From NCBI GenBank assembly GCA_011032825.1, contig JAADJZ010000015.1, forward strand, positions 186,001 to 250,000: a stretch of 64,000 nt of DNA. The letters run 5' to 3'. This DNA is from Massariosphaeria phaeospora. Its lineage: Eukaryota; Ascomycota; Dothideomycetes; Pleosporales. Within the stretch, counting starts at the first letter, position 1. Every line of letters begins with the position of its first letter. Under the pieces are notes generated by a model. It searched no databases and was not told the origin of the DNA. It saw nothing but the letters and a program-made list of their open reading frames with translations. Both the position numbers and the translations under genes were made by a program. Positions 21,275 to 31,784 of the stretch are shown in pieces.

Positions 21275-23378
21275 CCGTGTTGGCGCACGTGCCGACCGGA
21301 ACGCGTGCCGACCGCCGAACTTCAATCGACGCCACTGACACCCCAACTTCAACACGCGATAACTCTACCACCATGACCCCAGTTGAAGAAGCAATTGCAG
21401 CAATTAAATCGCGCGCTCTAGGAGATGATCTTGTATACCAGGAGTATGCTGACTGGTTTGGCGTAGATCGAGTTACGTTGGCGCGAAGACACCAAGGCCG
21501 TCAGGGCTCAAGAACAGCTAAAATCTTCGACCAGAAGAAACTTACGCCACAACAAGAGGAGGAGCTTGTACTCTACATTAGAGACTTGACTAAGCGTGGG
21601 CTACCACCTACTCGAGCCATGATACAAAATTTTGCCTCTACGATAGCTCACGAACGCGTTTCTTTGGCCTGGGTGACGCGCTTCAAGCACCGCCACGAGG
21701 ACGAGCTCATCTCAAAATACACCACCGCCATGGACGCTACGCGCCACACAGCCGACTCATATATCAAGTACAAGCTATACTTTGACCTGCTACACGGCAA
21801 GATGGAGGAGCATGAGATTCTGCCCGAGAATAGCTACAATATGGACGAAAAAGGCTTCATGATAGGTGTAATCGGACGATCGAAAAGGACCTTCACAAGG
21901 GCCCAATGGAAGAAGCGTGAGGTTACTGCAGCCCTCCAAGATGGCTTACGTACCTGGATAACAACTGTCGCTGCAGTTTGCGCTGATGGGACTGCGCTGC
22001 CGCCTGGCCTAATCTACGAGTCTGCAAACTGTACTCTACAATCGTCATAGGTAGCTGATATCAAGCCCGGCGTACACGACGTTTTTGTGGCTTCAACACC
22101 ATCTGGATGGACGAATAATGACGTAGGATTGGCCTGGTTAGAGCAGGTTTTCGACCGCTGCACGAAGAAAAAAGCGCGGCATGGGAGAGACTGGCGCTTA
22201 CTTATCCTCGACGGCCACAGCAGCCACCTTACGGAGGACTTTTTACACTACTGCCTTACTCACAAGATCTATGTTGCTGTATTTCCACCTCATAGTACTC
22301 ATACGCTGCAGCCGCTAGATGTAGTTTGCTTCGGGCCGCTAAGTAAGGCCTACTCCAAAAAGCTTGCAGAACACACCCAGCGCAGCCAAGGGCTAGTCCC
22401 AATCAAGAAGGGCGACTTCTTTTTGTTGTTCTGGGACGCCTGGCAGGCAAGCTTCAAGAAGCAGACGATCTTGCAGTCTTTTGCTGCCACCGGTATATGG
22501 CCTATGGATCGAGAGAGAGTCATGAAGCGCTTCCCGCCAAAGCCTCTAAACAAGCTAGCAAACAAGCCTAGCCCTACCTGGCGTGAAGCCGATCGTCTCT
22601 TACGAGCAGCGGCTGATACGTCGTCGTCTGATCTCAAACAAGTGTCCTCCATGATCCACCACTTGGCCAACCAAAACGAGCTTCTTACTGATGAGAATGA
22701 GGGCCTACGCGAGGCTCTTACTACTAAAAAGAAGCACAATAAGAAGGGCAAGGTCCTTGACTTGCAGCAGAGGAAGGAGTATCATGGTGGAGCTGTGTTC
22801 TGGTCACCGCGTAAGATGGCTGAGGGTGAGGCACGTGAGCGCACGAACAAGCGACTAGCTGAAGAGGAGAAACTTCAAAAAGCTCAGATGAAGCAGCTCC
22901 AAGCTGCTAACGCTTTATACAACAAGAAGCTTAAAGAGGAGAAGCGTGTAGCGACTGCAGCAAAGCGAGAGGAGCGTGAGAAGGAGAAGGCAGAAAAGGC
23001 AGCTTCTGCGGCAGCTCGAAAGGCGCTCCAAAACACTCAGAAACCTATCCAAACTTCCCAAACAGCTAAGCGCAAAGCTTCGGCTACAACTACTCTAAAG
23101 GCAAAGCGACAGAAGCGTTCTGGTGCTGCTGCAGCACCTGCTAAAGTCGTACCTGCTGTTCTAGCCAAGGTTGCCCGCAGCGGCCGCGCTGTCAAGCTGC
23201 CGACTAGATACACATAATCTAAGTAGTACAAATTGTTTATTATAATCAATGTATCAATCCACCAAAAGGTCTTGCAATAATAGCTATTGCTGCTGTTGTT
23301 ACATCCTCATGTTTGTGGTGGTGATAATCTCGATGGGGCGATCGTCACGCGTTCCGGTCGGCACGTGCGCCAACACTG
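21275..23378 (+). mobile_element. pogo/Fot1-class DNA transposon, copy C
   Basis: 2104 bp, sharing a single TA with copy B on the left (21273-21274) and with copy D on the right (23379-23380). TIRs of about 40 bp start CCGTGTTGGCGCACGTGCC at the left and CAGTGTTGGCGC at the right (inverted). Each has a repeated CGTGCCGACCG-like motif. It is the best preserved of the four. Confidence 0.88.
21373..23217 (+). pseudogene. DDE transposase of copy C, one in-frame TAG
   Basis: 615-codon frame starting MTPVEEAIAAIKSRALGDD, after a leader shared with the other copies (CTTCAACACGCGATAACTC). HTH: YADWFGVDRVTLARRHQG. Catalytic motifs: NMDEKGF, LILDGHSSHLTEDF, LQPLDVVCF. The C-terminal third is Lys/Glu/Ala-rich coiled coil ending SGRAVKLPTRYT. 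The only defect is TAG at 22048, aligned with the Trp of SWVADV in copy D. It is one G-to-A change from a complete protein, which suggests a recent insertion only lightly touched by RIP. Confidence 0.9.
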
Positions 23379-23380
23379 TA

Positions 23381-25488
23381 CCGTGCCCGTGCACGCGGCG
23401 ATCGCAAAACAACATGCTCACCACCACAAAGATGAGGTTATTGCAACAGCAACAAAAGCGATTATCACGAGATTTCTTAGTGTAGCTACTCTGTATAGCA
23501 TAGCCAACAGTTTGTACTATCTATATTTGGCCGGAAGATTAATCTTCCGGCCGCGGGTGTTGACTTTAGGTGGAGGTGCTGGTGCAGCTTCTATAGACGC
23601 CGGGACAGCTGCAGCAGCGCCCTTAGGCTGTTTTGACTTAGGGTTGCTTAAATAAGGGAGGACGTGAAGCTTTGCGCTTGCCTGTTTAGGTAGTTGTAGA
23701 TAGTTTCTTGGTATTTTGGGCTTCGATTCGAGCAGCGCGCGCAGCTAACTTGCCAGCTCTATCCCTCTCGCGCACTACCTTCTGCTCCTCTCGCGCCACA
23801 CGTCGTTCCTCCTTCTCCTGCTCTTAGAGTAGCTTAGCAGCAGCTTGAAGCTCCTTCCGGTTAGCTTTTGCCGCAATTTCAGCCTTCTCTTGTTGTTGCT
23901 TTTCAACCTCACGCGCATGTGCCTCTCTCATCTTGCGCAGCAACTAGAAAGTAGCACTACCATGGTAGCTCTCCTCACGGCGCAAGTCGAAAGCTTTGCT
24001 AGGCTGCTTGTGCTTCTGTTTAAGGGTTGCTGCCTCCCTTAGGCCCTCATTTTCGTGCTGAAGTAGCTCGTTTTGCACCTGCAGTTGGTGTAGCGTTTAG
24101 GAGAGCAACTTTGACTCCTCTGCAGCAGTATCCCTTACTACAGAGCGTACAAGACGGTCCATTTGACGCCAGTCGCTTAGCTTGAGGGCTGAGGGAGCTG
24201 CTTCACTTTCATCCTGTTCCTGAGGTCGGTCTGGCTCAAAGCGTTTGAGTATGGCTTCGCGGTTCATAGGCTATATACCAGTAGCTTCAAAAGACTTAAA
24301 GACAGTTCTGGTTGTAAAGGAGGACACCCACGTTCTCTAGAACAGTAGGAAGAAGTCTCCCTTTCTAACTAGGATAAGCCCTTAGGTCCTGTGAAAGTGG
24401 CGAGTAAGCTCCTTAGTGTAGCAGTTGGAGAGAGGTTTAAAGCAAACAACGTCGAGCGGCTGAAGCGTTTGAGTACTGTGAGGCGGAAACACAGCAAGCA
24501 GTATACGGTAAGCCTAACAGTAGTCGAGAAAGTCCATCGTGAGGTTACTGCCATGGCCGTCGAGTATGAGGAGGCGCCAGTCACGCCCGCGCCGCGCTTT
24601 CTCCTTCGTGCAGCGGTCAAAAACCTGCTCTAACCAGGCTAACCCAACGTCGTTATTCGTCCAACTAGATGAAGATGAGGTAACAAAGACGTCGTGCTTT
24701 CCCGCTTCAACGTCGGCTACCCATGAAGCTTGCAATGAGCTGTTCGCTGACTGGTAGATAACGGCGGGCGACAGAGCACTCCCATCGCCACAGACGGTTG
24801 CTAGGACGGTCACCCACTCACGTGAGCCATCCTGCAGCGTCGCCCGCACCTCCTTTTTCTCCCATTGCCGGCGACTGAAGACGCGTTTTGAGCGTCCTGT
24901 TACACCAATCATGAAGCCCTTCTCGTCTATATTGTAGCTGTGGCACTGCTGTATATCGTACTGTTGCATCTTTTGATGTAATAGATCAAAGTATAGCTCA
25001 TACTTGTGTTTTGAATCAGCTTTGTGGCGTACAGCGTCCATCCCAGAGGTCCATTTGCAGACGAGATGATCACCATGTCGGCCGACAAACCTAGGCCTCG
25101 CTTACAGGCTCAGCAGCAATCTGCGATGCAAAATTTTGTATCATCTCTCTTGTAGGAGGCAGCGCCTTTCTTGTAAGGTTCTCAATGTACTGTACGAGTG
25201 CAGCTTCCTGTTGTGAGTTAAGCTTTTGTTGGGAGTGTTTCTGATCAGTTTGGGACCCTTGACGACCTGGGTGTCTTCGCGCCAGTGTAACTCTGCTAAC
25301 GTTGAACTGATCAGCAATTTTGGTGTACGTAAAATGTTCTCCGTCGTTAAGCGATTCGATTGCTGCAAGAGCAGCGTCAATTGGTTCCATATTGGTGGAG
25401 TTGCGACGCGTTGAAGTTGGGATGGTGTCTGGTGTTTTGGTGTTCCGCGATCGCCGCGCGTCTCCGATCGCCGGGTGCACGGGCACGG
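23381..25488 (-). mobile_element. pogo/Fot1-class DNA transposon, copy D (inverted)
   Basis: 2108 bp between TA at 23379-23380 (shared with copy C) and TA at 25489-25490. The ends start CCGTGCCCGTGCAC and pair over about 25 bp. The right end repeats GGCGATCG a short distance inside. The transposase runs on the minus strand, opposite to A-C. Confidence 0.88.
23517..25390 (-). pseudogene. DDE transposase of copy D, stops and a frameshift
   Basis: Starts MEPIDAALAAIESLNDGEH at 25390 and ends with RKINLPAKYR and a stop at 23519-23517. HTH: KIADQFNVSRVTLARRHPG. The DDE core is recognisable (YNIDEKGF, LILDGHGSNLTMDF). A TAG at 25093-25091 replaces the Trp of WVTRF, and a short deletion just after it shifts frame before MDAVRHKADS. 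Further TAG/TAA codons fall where copies A-C have Trp or Gln. It is the most decayed copy and combines RIP-like transitions with at least one indel. Confidence 0.85.
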
Positions 25489-25592
25489 TAGTAAGATTTG
25501 AATAACTCCACTTGATAGCAGCTGAATGGTCAATACGTGCCTTAGCGCTATCCTCCTGAGACTCCCGCTCTCTGCTATACTGTATAGAGGGG

Positions 25593-25628
25593 GAGATCGA
25601 CAAAACCGGCCACTACCAGTTTATACGG
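25593..25628 (-). repeat. right terminal inverted repeat of the outer MITE
   Basis: Inverted partner of 16961-16996 (35 of 36 bp). It ends ...TTTATACGG and is followed by TA. Confidence 0.85.
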
Positions 25629-25780
25629 TATCTAACAAATGTTGAGCGGGGTTCATGGATAGACGTGTGGGCGGGTTCTTCGCACTCGTACGAGCCCTTG
25701 AGACGCTAGCGACAAAACTTCTAACAACTCCGCCTCCAACCAGAAGTCGCAACAATCCCACGATCCGTATCACAATCGAA

Positions 25781-25972
25781 ATGGGAGCTCAATTCTCGCA
25801 AGTGTTCCCACCGCGTCTAGAATTCACAGAGGACAATGTCAATTCTCTAAGTAGCAAGGTCTTTCTAGTTACTGGAGGCGCGTCCGGTATCGGTATAGAA
25901 CTAGTCGCACATGCAGACCTGGTTACTTTCAGACTGGATTGTCATCCAGAAAATACCGCGAGTCAATGGTGA
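25781..25972 (+). pseudogene. 5' stump of a short-chain dehydrogenase/reductase gene
   Basis: The frame starts MGAQFSQVFPPRLEFTE and reaches the SDR cofactor motif VFLVTGGASGIGIEL (TGxxxGIG), then turns into unrelated sequence and stops after 63 codons. SDRs with this N-terminus are normally around 300 aa, and no NNAG, YxxxK or later segment is found downstream. The break lies only about 150 bp beyond the transposon island, so truncation during rearrangement is likely. It cannot encode a working enzyme as it stands. Confidence 0.7.
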
Positions 25973-26729
25973 CAGCCCTTTTCCGTCCCATTCGACGCAT
26001 GAGTCTTAACGTGCACGGCCTCAGAACGAAGGATTCAATGGCTTACGAAGCGACAACAGCGCTGGCCTCTACGCCGCCGCTTGGCTAAGCTATACTCTGG
26101 CCACAGGGCTCACCCGCAACACCCCTCAAGCTTGAACTACAATAAGCAACTTGCGTTGTGTACCGATCGAGCATAGCATTGCTTCTCTTACACGAACCAC
26201 CCGCTCAGCTCACGCTGAAATCAAATGAGGCTTCCTCGCTTGCCTTTAAGCTTACAAAGACTTCTCATTGCTTCTCTTCCGAGCTTCGCCATCGACTCGA
26301 TCAAACAACAGCCTCCAGCATAGAAGACACGCATGTGGGAAGAGTATGCGCGCGAGCAGGATCGTGCCAAATAGCGACTATCTCAATAGGCAGTTCAATG
26401 CAATCTGATCGCTGCCTGCGATTCCTCAACCTACTCACCCTATCAGTATGCACCAGTTCTTGGAATCGTACGGAGTATTCATGAGCAAGTCTACCACGTG
26501 GTTAGTACATCAGATGTCTGCATCCCAGATCGACGGATCTAACGCTACGCTTCGAGATCGCTTACAATCTTCTTAATCGTCTAGCGTGTAAAAGGCGTAG
26601 GGGTACCATTGCGTGGGCCAGATCGCATTATATCCCGGCCTGTTCCTGGCTCTTATAATCCATGCGCTTCGCCCGCCCTCTGCACCTCGTCGTCGACTTC
26701 TTCATTCGTTTTTAATACCTGCTCCTACG
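25973..26729. other. unannotated stretch after the SDR stump
   Basis: About 750 bp without a supported gene. Short frames (up to 108 codons) show no domain. It holds the promoter of the following membrane protein gene. Confidence 0.5.
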
Positions 26730-28222
26730 ATGACTAACCAATTTACACCAGAAGACCTTGCATATATGTTAACTCACAAGAATGAGTCGCGAGTGGTAGA
26801 TTTGTATTGGATTCTTTGCTCTTCGATCGTGTTGGTTGTTATCAGTACGATTTTCCGTCTCATCGCAAAGAAAATCGTTGGTCACAGGATTTGGGTCGAC
26901 GACTATTTGGCGATCATCGCAACAGTGAGTCGTGTTTAACATGTGATCCGAGTATTCGAGCTGAGTAACTAACTGACTTTCGATGCAAGGCTCTTATATG
27001 TGCACAGATTATTGTCATCCTAGTGACTGGTGCGCTGCGGGCATGATAACAACTATGAAAAGAAACTAACGGGGTGTAGGAGCTTCCAAAGGTCTCGGAC
27101 GACATGTGCTATCCGTACCACGGGAGAATATTCCGATCCTCCTTCAGGTAAGGTCTATGGGTTCTAACAGGATGGATCACCACTTAACATGACAAACAGG
27201 GCGTTCGCCTATGGTCTATCGTCAGCGCGTTTACAGGACTGGCTGTGAAACTGGCTGTCCTGGCATTTCACTACCGAATATTTCCATTGGAAACCTTCCG
27301 GAAAGTGGTCATGGGGACAGCAGTTGTGATTTCAGTACATCAACTGACATGTGCGGGAATTCTCATATTCGGTTGCCAGAGTGTACAGAATCCTGGGAAG
27401 AAAGGGTGCTATGATCTGGTTACATTCGGGATAGCAAACAACATCATCTATGTCCTGTTCGACTTTTGGATTTGTTTGCTTCCAATACCCCTTGTTTGGA
27501 GTTTGAAAGCTAGTGTGGGGAAGAGGTTAGGGATATCTGTCGTATTCGCACTTGGGCTAACGTAAGTAGTTCCTCTCCTCCCCATAGCCGCCATGGTCTG
27601 GTTATATGTTAATTGGTATATCAGGTCCGCGTCTCTAACTATCGTCCGGGCCGCAGACAGGTCGGATAGGCCAAATAACTTCACGTGGCACATGGTCCCA
27701 ATACAAGCATACTATAACTTCGAGCAAGTCGGCGGTCTACTCTGCACCAACATCCCCCTCATCGCCCGCGCTATCCGCCAATATCGAGCAAAGTCTTCAC
27801 CAAGCCACAGCGACAACTCTGGCCAGCCTCCCTCCAACTCTTCTGCCGGCATCGACCAAGCCAAACCCATCCAGGGCAAAAGGCGGCCTAGTTGGTGGCT
27901 TCCAGGAATCGACAGCATCCAACTCAGCACCATGCGAAACACCACCCGCCGTGGCAGCGAGCTCACCAACCCTGCGGCACTGGCCACGGGCCACCCGCAG
28001 AACCAGTGGAATCAAATCCCCGAATCTGAGTCCGAAAGAGAACTCACCTTCTTCGAACCGGCGGACACGGCAGGAGAGAAAGGGGGCGTGAAGATGGGAC
28101 AGGTGATACCCGAGCCGCAGCCGGCGCAGTTCTTTGACGCTCATGAGAATACGCGGCACACGAACAGCGACGACAAGGGCCCGACTTTCTACGACGAGGA
28201 AATCCACATTCATGGGCGCTGA
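26730..28222 (+). CDS. PTH11/rhodopsin-like seven-helix integral membrane protein
   Basis: Five exons, 26730-26924, 26990-27029, 27080-27147, 27200-27561, 27625-28222, give 420 aa. Membrane helices are visible from residue about 25 (LYWILCSSIVLVVISTIFRLI), followed by the family's conserved elements: IWVDDYLAIIA, GASKGLGRHV, AVKLAVLAFHYRIFP, and the helix pairs around VVISVHQLTCAGILIFGC and FDFWICLLPIPLVW. FTWHMVPIQAYYNFEQVGGLLCTNIPLI matches the 'xxW..VP..W...E...G..C..LP' signature of the fungal rhodopsin/PTH11-type family. The C-terminal 140 residues are a polar cytosolic tail. Related proteins are candidate non-classical GPCRs; no ligand can be inferred. Exon 2 is 40 nt and was placed by phase and by the conserved GASKGLG sequence. 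Confidence 0.85.
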
Positions 28223-29278
28223 ACGGCGGAGAGGATTGCCGGCTACGAGACCACGACATGTATTTGGGGGTTATTAGACCCACCCAGCAGGCGCGGGTTG
28301 CCTACTACTACATATACATACATACTCGGTGTTCTGGAACATCTTTCAATATACACCACGCAGCTCACTGCTGAAAACAAACGAGGCTCATCGCACGCGC
28401 ACGCCATACACAACCTCGGAAAACGCGTCTTTTCTTCCTCAACGTTTCTTACTCATGCTGTGCCTGATTACATCTACCACCTTTTCTTTCTATCCCACCA
28501 CCAAGCTCCCTACTCCTCTTTCCCCCCTCCATACAAACATCCTCCAGACCAGTCCACATCGCCCATCTAACCCAGACTTAATCCCCCCCCTTCCCCACCA
28601 CTGTCCCGCAACCCCACTATTCTCACATACACTAGTAACACAATCCCCCCCGTCCGCCCCTACGATGCGATCTGATCTAATTAGGCAGCCACGCCGCACA
28701 GACCACCATGAGGATTTCCGCCCCGCAGTCACGGTGCAGGTGTCCATCTCCGCACTTGGAAATGAACCTGGTGCAGATATTGATTTAAAGATGCGGCGGC
28801 CCCATCTAATAATTCCCTTCCGTTTCTTGTTTTTTCCCACCAAAAAATATACATATCCTATCTTATCTTATCTTATCTTGCCAGGCCTAGGTGGGGCGCG
28901 GACACGACCACTTTTCGACTTTGACTTCAACTTCAATTTGGCGACTGCGCGACTGCGCGTCAGGAAGCGACCTATACATCTATCGCGACTGAACTCCCCA
29001 ATGCGCTTCTGATTTTGCTGCGCTACGCCGTCTTGACGGCAATACACACCCCGCGCGTGATCTCCGAGTCGTCGCTAGATCAGATACCAGTCCTCGCAGC
29101 AGACTCATTTGCGGCACCACAACAGCAACGACATCCCTCGGGGCAGCAGCAACTGCGTTCTTGCTGGCTACTAGCTAGGTACGGGACGCGCGAACGTTTC
29201 CACGGCCAGGAAGACCAGTTTCCACGAAAGGAAACCAAACCAAACCGAACCAGGGTGACAAACAGCGACGCAGAAGCC
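28223..29278. other. intergenic region with pyrimidine-rich and pentanucleotide repeats
   Basis: About 1.05 kb. C/T-rich tracts lie at 28480-28660 and a TATCT pentanucleotide run near 28857-28880. One open frame of 227 codons (28329-29012) is Pro/Thr/Ser/Arg-rich without structure and looks like a by-product of the pyrimidine bias. No gene called. Confidence 0.55.
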
Positions 29279-29818
29279 ATGGACGCGCAATCAACAGCAA
29301 CAGCGGAGGAGTCCAGCGCCAGCGCCGGCGCCGACTGGCCGTCGACCACGCTGTCGACGGCGCGCTCGTTCGGCCTCGAGCAGACTATCTCCGCATCCGC
29401 ATCCGCACCAACCGTCCTCCTCGCCACCTCCTCTCCCACGCTCCCACGCCCTCTCCCCCCACCGACCCTCCCCCCCTCCTCCTCCGGCGGCCACGGCACC
29501 CCCGCCTCCATCACCATCGGCATCCCACTCGGCATCTCCCTCGGCGGTCTCGTGCTGCTACTAGGCGTGCTGTTCTGGCTGGGCAAGAACGACAAGCTGG
29601 TTAAGTGGGCGAAGTGCAGTCCGTACCAGAACCCGTATACTACGAAGGCGAGGCGCGAGGCGCAGGTGCGGAGGTTGGAGGAGGTGCAGATGAGGAGGTG
29701 GGAGAGGGAGGGGGGGTTAGATGGGGACAGGAGGGCGAGAGAGGGGCCTGTTGGTGGGGGGGCGGTAGATGGCGGGGAGAGGGGGAGATGGTGGGGGAGG
29801 AGGGGGAATGGAAGTTAA
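29279..29818 (+). CDS. single-pass membrane protein with Ser/Thr/Pro-rich ectodomain
   Basis: Intronless, 179 aa. Residues 1-72 are Ser/Thr/Ala/Pro-rich and probably O-glycosylated if extracellular. Residues about 73-98 form one strong transmembrane helix beginning ITIGIPLGISLGGLVLLLGV, a pattern common in fungal wall-sensor-like and Mid2-like proteins. It is followed by KNDKLVKWAKC and an Arg/Glu-rich, then Gly-rich cytosolic tail. No cleavable signal peptide is evident. The in-frame upstream codons to 29015 show no protein-like features, so I start at the ATG at 29279. The function is unknown; a cell-surface or wall-sensing role is only suggested by the layout. Confidence 0.6.
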   Translation: MDAQSTATAEESSASAGADWPSTTLSTARSFGLEQTISASASAPTVLLATSSPTLPRPLPPPTLPPSSSGGHGTPASITIGIPLGISLGGLVLLLGVLFWLGKNDKLVKWAKCSPYQNPYTTKARREAQVRRLEEVQMRRWEREGGLDGDRRAREGPVGGGAVDGGERGRWWGRRGNGS

Positions 29819-30329
29819 AGAGACGGAAAGAGAGAGGGAGAGATGAAGGACAAGGGTGATGCGATGCGATGTTTGAGTCGGAAGCGCCATCCACAGCGCA
29901 ACATGCACGTGGGAGGTTTGCGCAGCCGTCCGTCACCAGTCGAAACCGAAACTGAGCTGTTCAGCAAAACGTTCGCGTTTGCTACCGCACCGCCCAAGCA
30001 TCTATCATCTATATGCATGTCTTCCAAGCCATACCTTATGTTGGGAATATCCTTCATACAGACGGTCTCCAGTCATACAGGTCGTGCAAGCATCATGTGC
30101 CAGGGGCAGGAGTTAGAAAAAAAGATCATGTCGTCCGTCTCACATATACTTGGGAGAAAGAGAAAAGGCAAACTGAGCTGCGAGAGGAAAAGGGGTAGAC
30201 AGCTAGAGTGCTGCATATAATGCTGCGTAGAATGAAGACTAGAAAGAAAGAGACCAAAGTCAAACGAAGGGTGCAAACTGGAGTGTGGCAATTGGCCCAA
30301 GCAGAGCCTCGCAGTGGCCAGGACAGTTG
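29819..30329. other. convergent intergenic region
   Basis: About 510 bp between converging genes, expected to hold both 3' UTRs. Purine-rich (AGAAAGAAAGAGA-like) on the plus strand near 30110-30260. No gene. Confidence 0.55.
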
Positions 30330-31250
30330 CTATGGCGTCCGTCTGCTTCGCTTAGGAAGTGTGCCGTAATGTGGTGTCTTGTCTATCAGGGACGCGTCGA
30401 TACCGGCGCAGGTGCATGTTGGACAGGGACCTTTTCTGGACCTCAGGCTATGGAACGCCCTAGTGTGGTATATCATCAAGGCCAGGTCCTCAACGTCGAT
30501 TCGCAGCGCCCATTCATATCCGTCGGTGCCGCGGACGTTGTGCGCCGCAAGGTCCTCGGGGGAGAAGTGGTACTGGTGTTCGACCTCATTCAGTAGCTAA
30601 AGAGTCAGCTAGTGGTCTTCGACGTTCGTTGGACGGACGCAAAGAATAGCCCGGCTCCGTATAGCAAGCAAGCAAGCAAGCATTGAACGATTTGAAGCAT
30701 GCAAACTTACCAAGATCTGCGCGTAAAAACAGTCTGGACATGTAGCAATCGGGGGCACCGTGCGGGCTGGAAATGGCTTCTTGTGCGGATAGCAACTAAG
30801 GCAGAAGCCGCAATAAATGCACAAGCGCGGCGCAAACTGCAGCCATAGCCTGCGGTAGACTATAGCCGTCAAGTTGGGGTAGACTGACTGGGCTCCATAC
30901 GTCTCCAAGTGTGCAAAGGGGAGGTTGAACCTGTTGTAAGCCTTGACGAGATGGGCACAGTAGCTCTCGATCAGTCTCCGACAGCGCCTCGACGTGAGGG
31001 CGAGCGTATAGAACGGGTGAGAGATTCTAGCACATGTCAAAGTGTCAGCTCCAAACCGGTCAGCATCGGGCGGCGCCGTGTGGTCGAAGTGATATTTGTC
31101 TCGCGCTTGCTGCTTTGCTGGGTATGGGAAATCGTGTGTGCTTTGCAGTTCGGTAAGGCCAGCTAGGCGTGATCTGGGATGGACCAGATACGATAGAATG
31201 TGGTTGACAATCTCGGGTGGTAGGCTTTCCAGCTTGCTTTGTGAGGCCAT
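30330..31250 (-). CDS. F-box-like protein
   Basis: Two exons, 31250-30711 and 30596-30330, joined in phase 0 across a 114-nt intron that contains a GCTT microsatellite; 268 aa. Residues 5-40 (KLESLPPEIVNHILSYLVHP) match the F-box consensus, which docks to Skp1 in SCF ubiquitin ligases. Downstream are several Cys pairs (CIYCGFCLSC, TCPDC and, in exon 2, CPTCTC) that could bind zinc. No WD40 or LRR substrate-binding domain is visible, so the target is unknown. It is divergent from the SIR2 gene across about 530 bp. Confidence 0.72.
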
Positions 31251-31784
31251 GTATTTGGATGCTTCTGGGGCGTCGTCCTGCGGGGCAGTTGGGATATGGC
31301 GAGGCCGGAACCCACGAGAAGACAGGCACAGCGGACGGGAACCAGTTTATATTGCGGCAAGGCTGTACGAGGGACGAGCGAGAGTCGGCTTGGGCGGTGT
31401 CCGTTGCGGGTACCATTGGGATGCCGAAAGTATATATACCCCTCCAGTGGTGTTTTGCTTTTGCTCTTGCGTGCCCTGCTGCATGGCTCTGCATGTGGCC
31501 GTCCCACCAAGCAGCGATCGTGCATGCCAACCCCGGTCTCTGTTGGCTGTGGCAGATCACTGGACGCTTGCGGCGGCGGAGAGCTGAAGCTGCGAGTTGG
31601 GTGCGTCTGGGGGGGTTCAAGGTTGGTGGTGAGCGGAGGCGTTCCAATGCGAAGCAGCTAGGCCATAAGCGGTTAGCGCAACCCTGCCTGTATAGCCGCG
31701 ACCTGCCCGGAGTATCGCGCTCTTGCAACACGCAACCAATAACTCCCGACTGCCTTTCTGCTTCGTGGCTGCCCGAGACCAGAC
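31251..31784. other. divergent promoter region, F-box / SIR2
   Basis: About 530 bp between divergent ATGs. A palindromic TATATATA at 31431-31438 could serve either gene. Open frames on both strands are shadows of GC-rich sequence. Confidence 0.5.

Larger units (their letters stand above)
16961..25628. mobile_element. TA-flanked MITE interrupted by four nested pogo-class elements
   Basis: A 36-bp terminal inverted repeat starting CCGTATAAACTGG lies at 16961-16996 and, inverted, at 25593-25628 (one mismatch). It is flanked outside by TA (16959-16960 and 25629-25630). After removal of the four inner elements only about 220 bp remain (16961-17039, the CTG and TA at 19171-19175, 25491-25628), too short for a transposase. 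The outer unit is therefore a non-autonomous TA-inserting element (MITE) that received four insertions. The CCG ends and TA target match the pogo/Tc1-mariner group. Confidence 0.8.

Noticed and set aside
17138..23217. Possibility that TAG encodes Trp or is read through in the transposases
   Set aside because: TGG is still used for Trp in the same frames, all ordinary genes in the window use TAG, TGA and TAA as stops, and the changes fit RIP. No recoding needs to be assumed.
28329..29012. 227-codon plus-strand frame upstream of the single-pass membrane protein gene
   Set aside because: Composition mirrors the pyrimidine-rich DNA and no protein features are visible.
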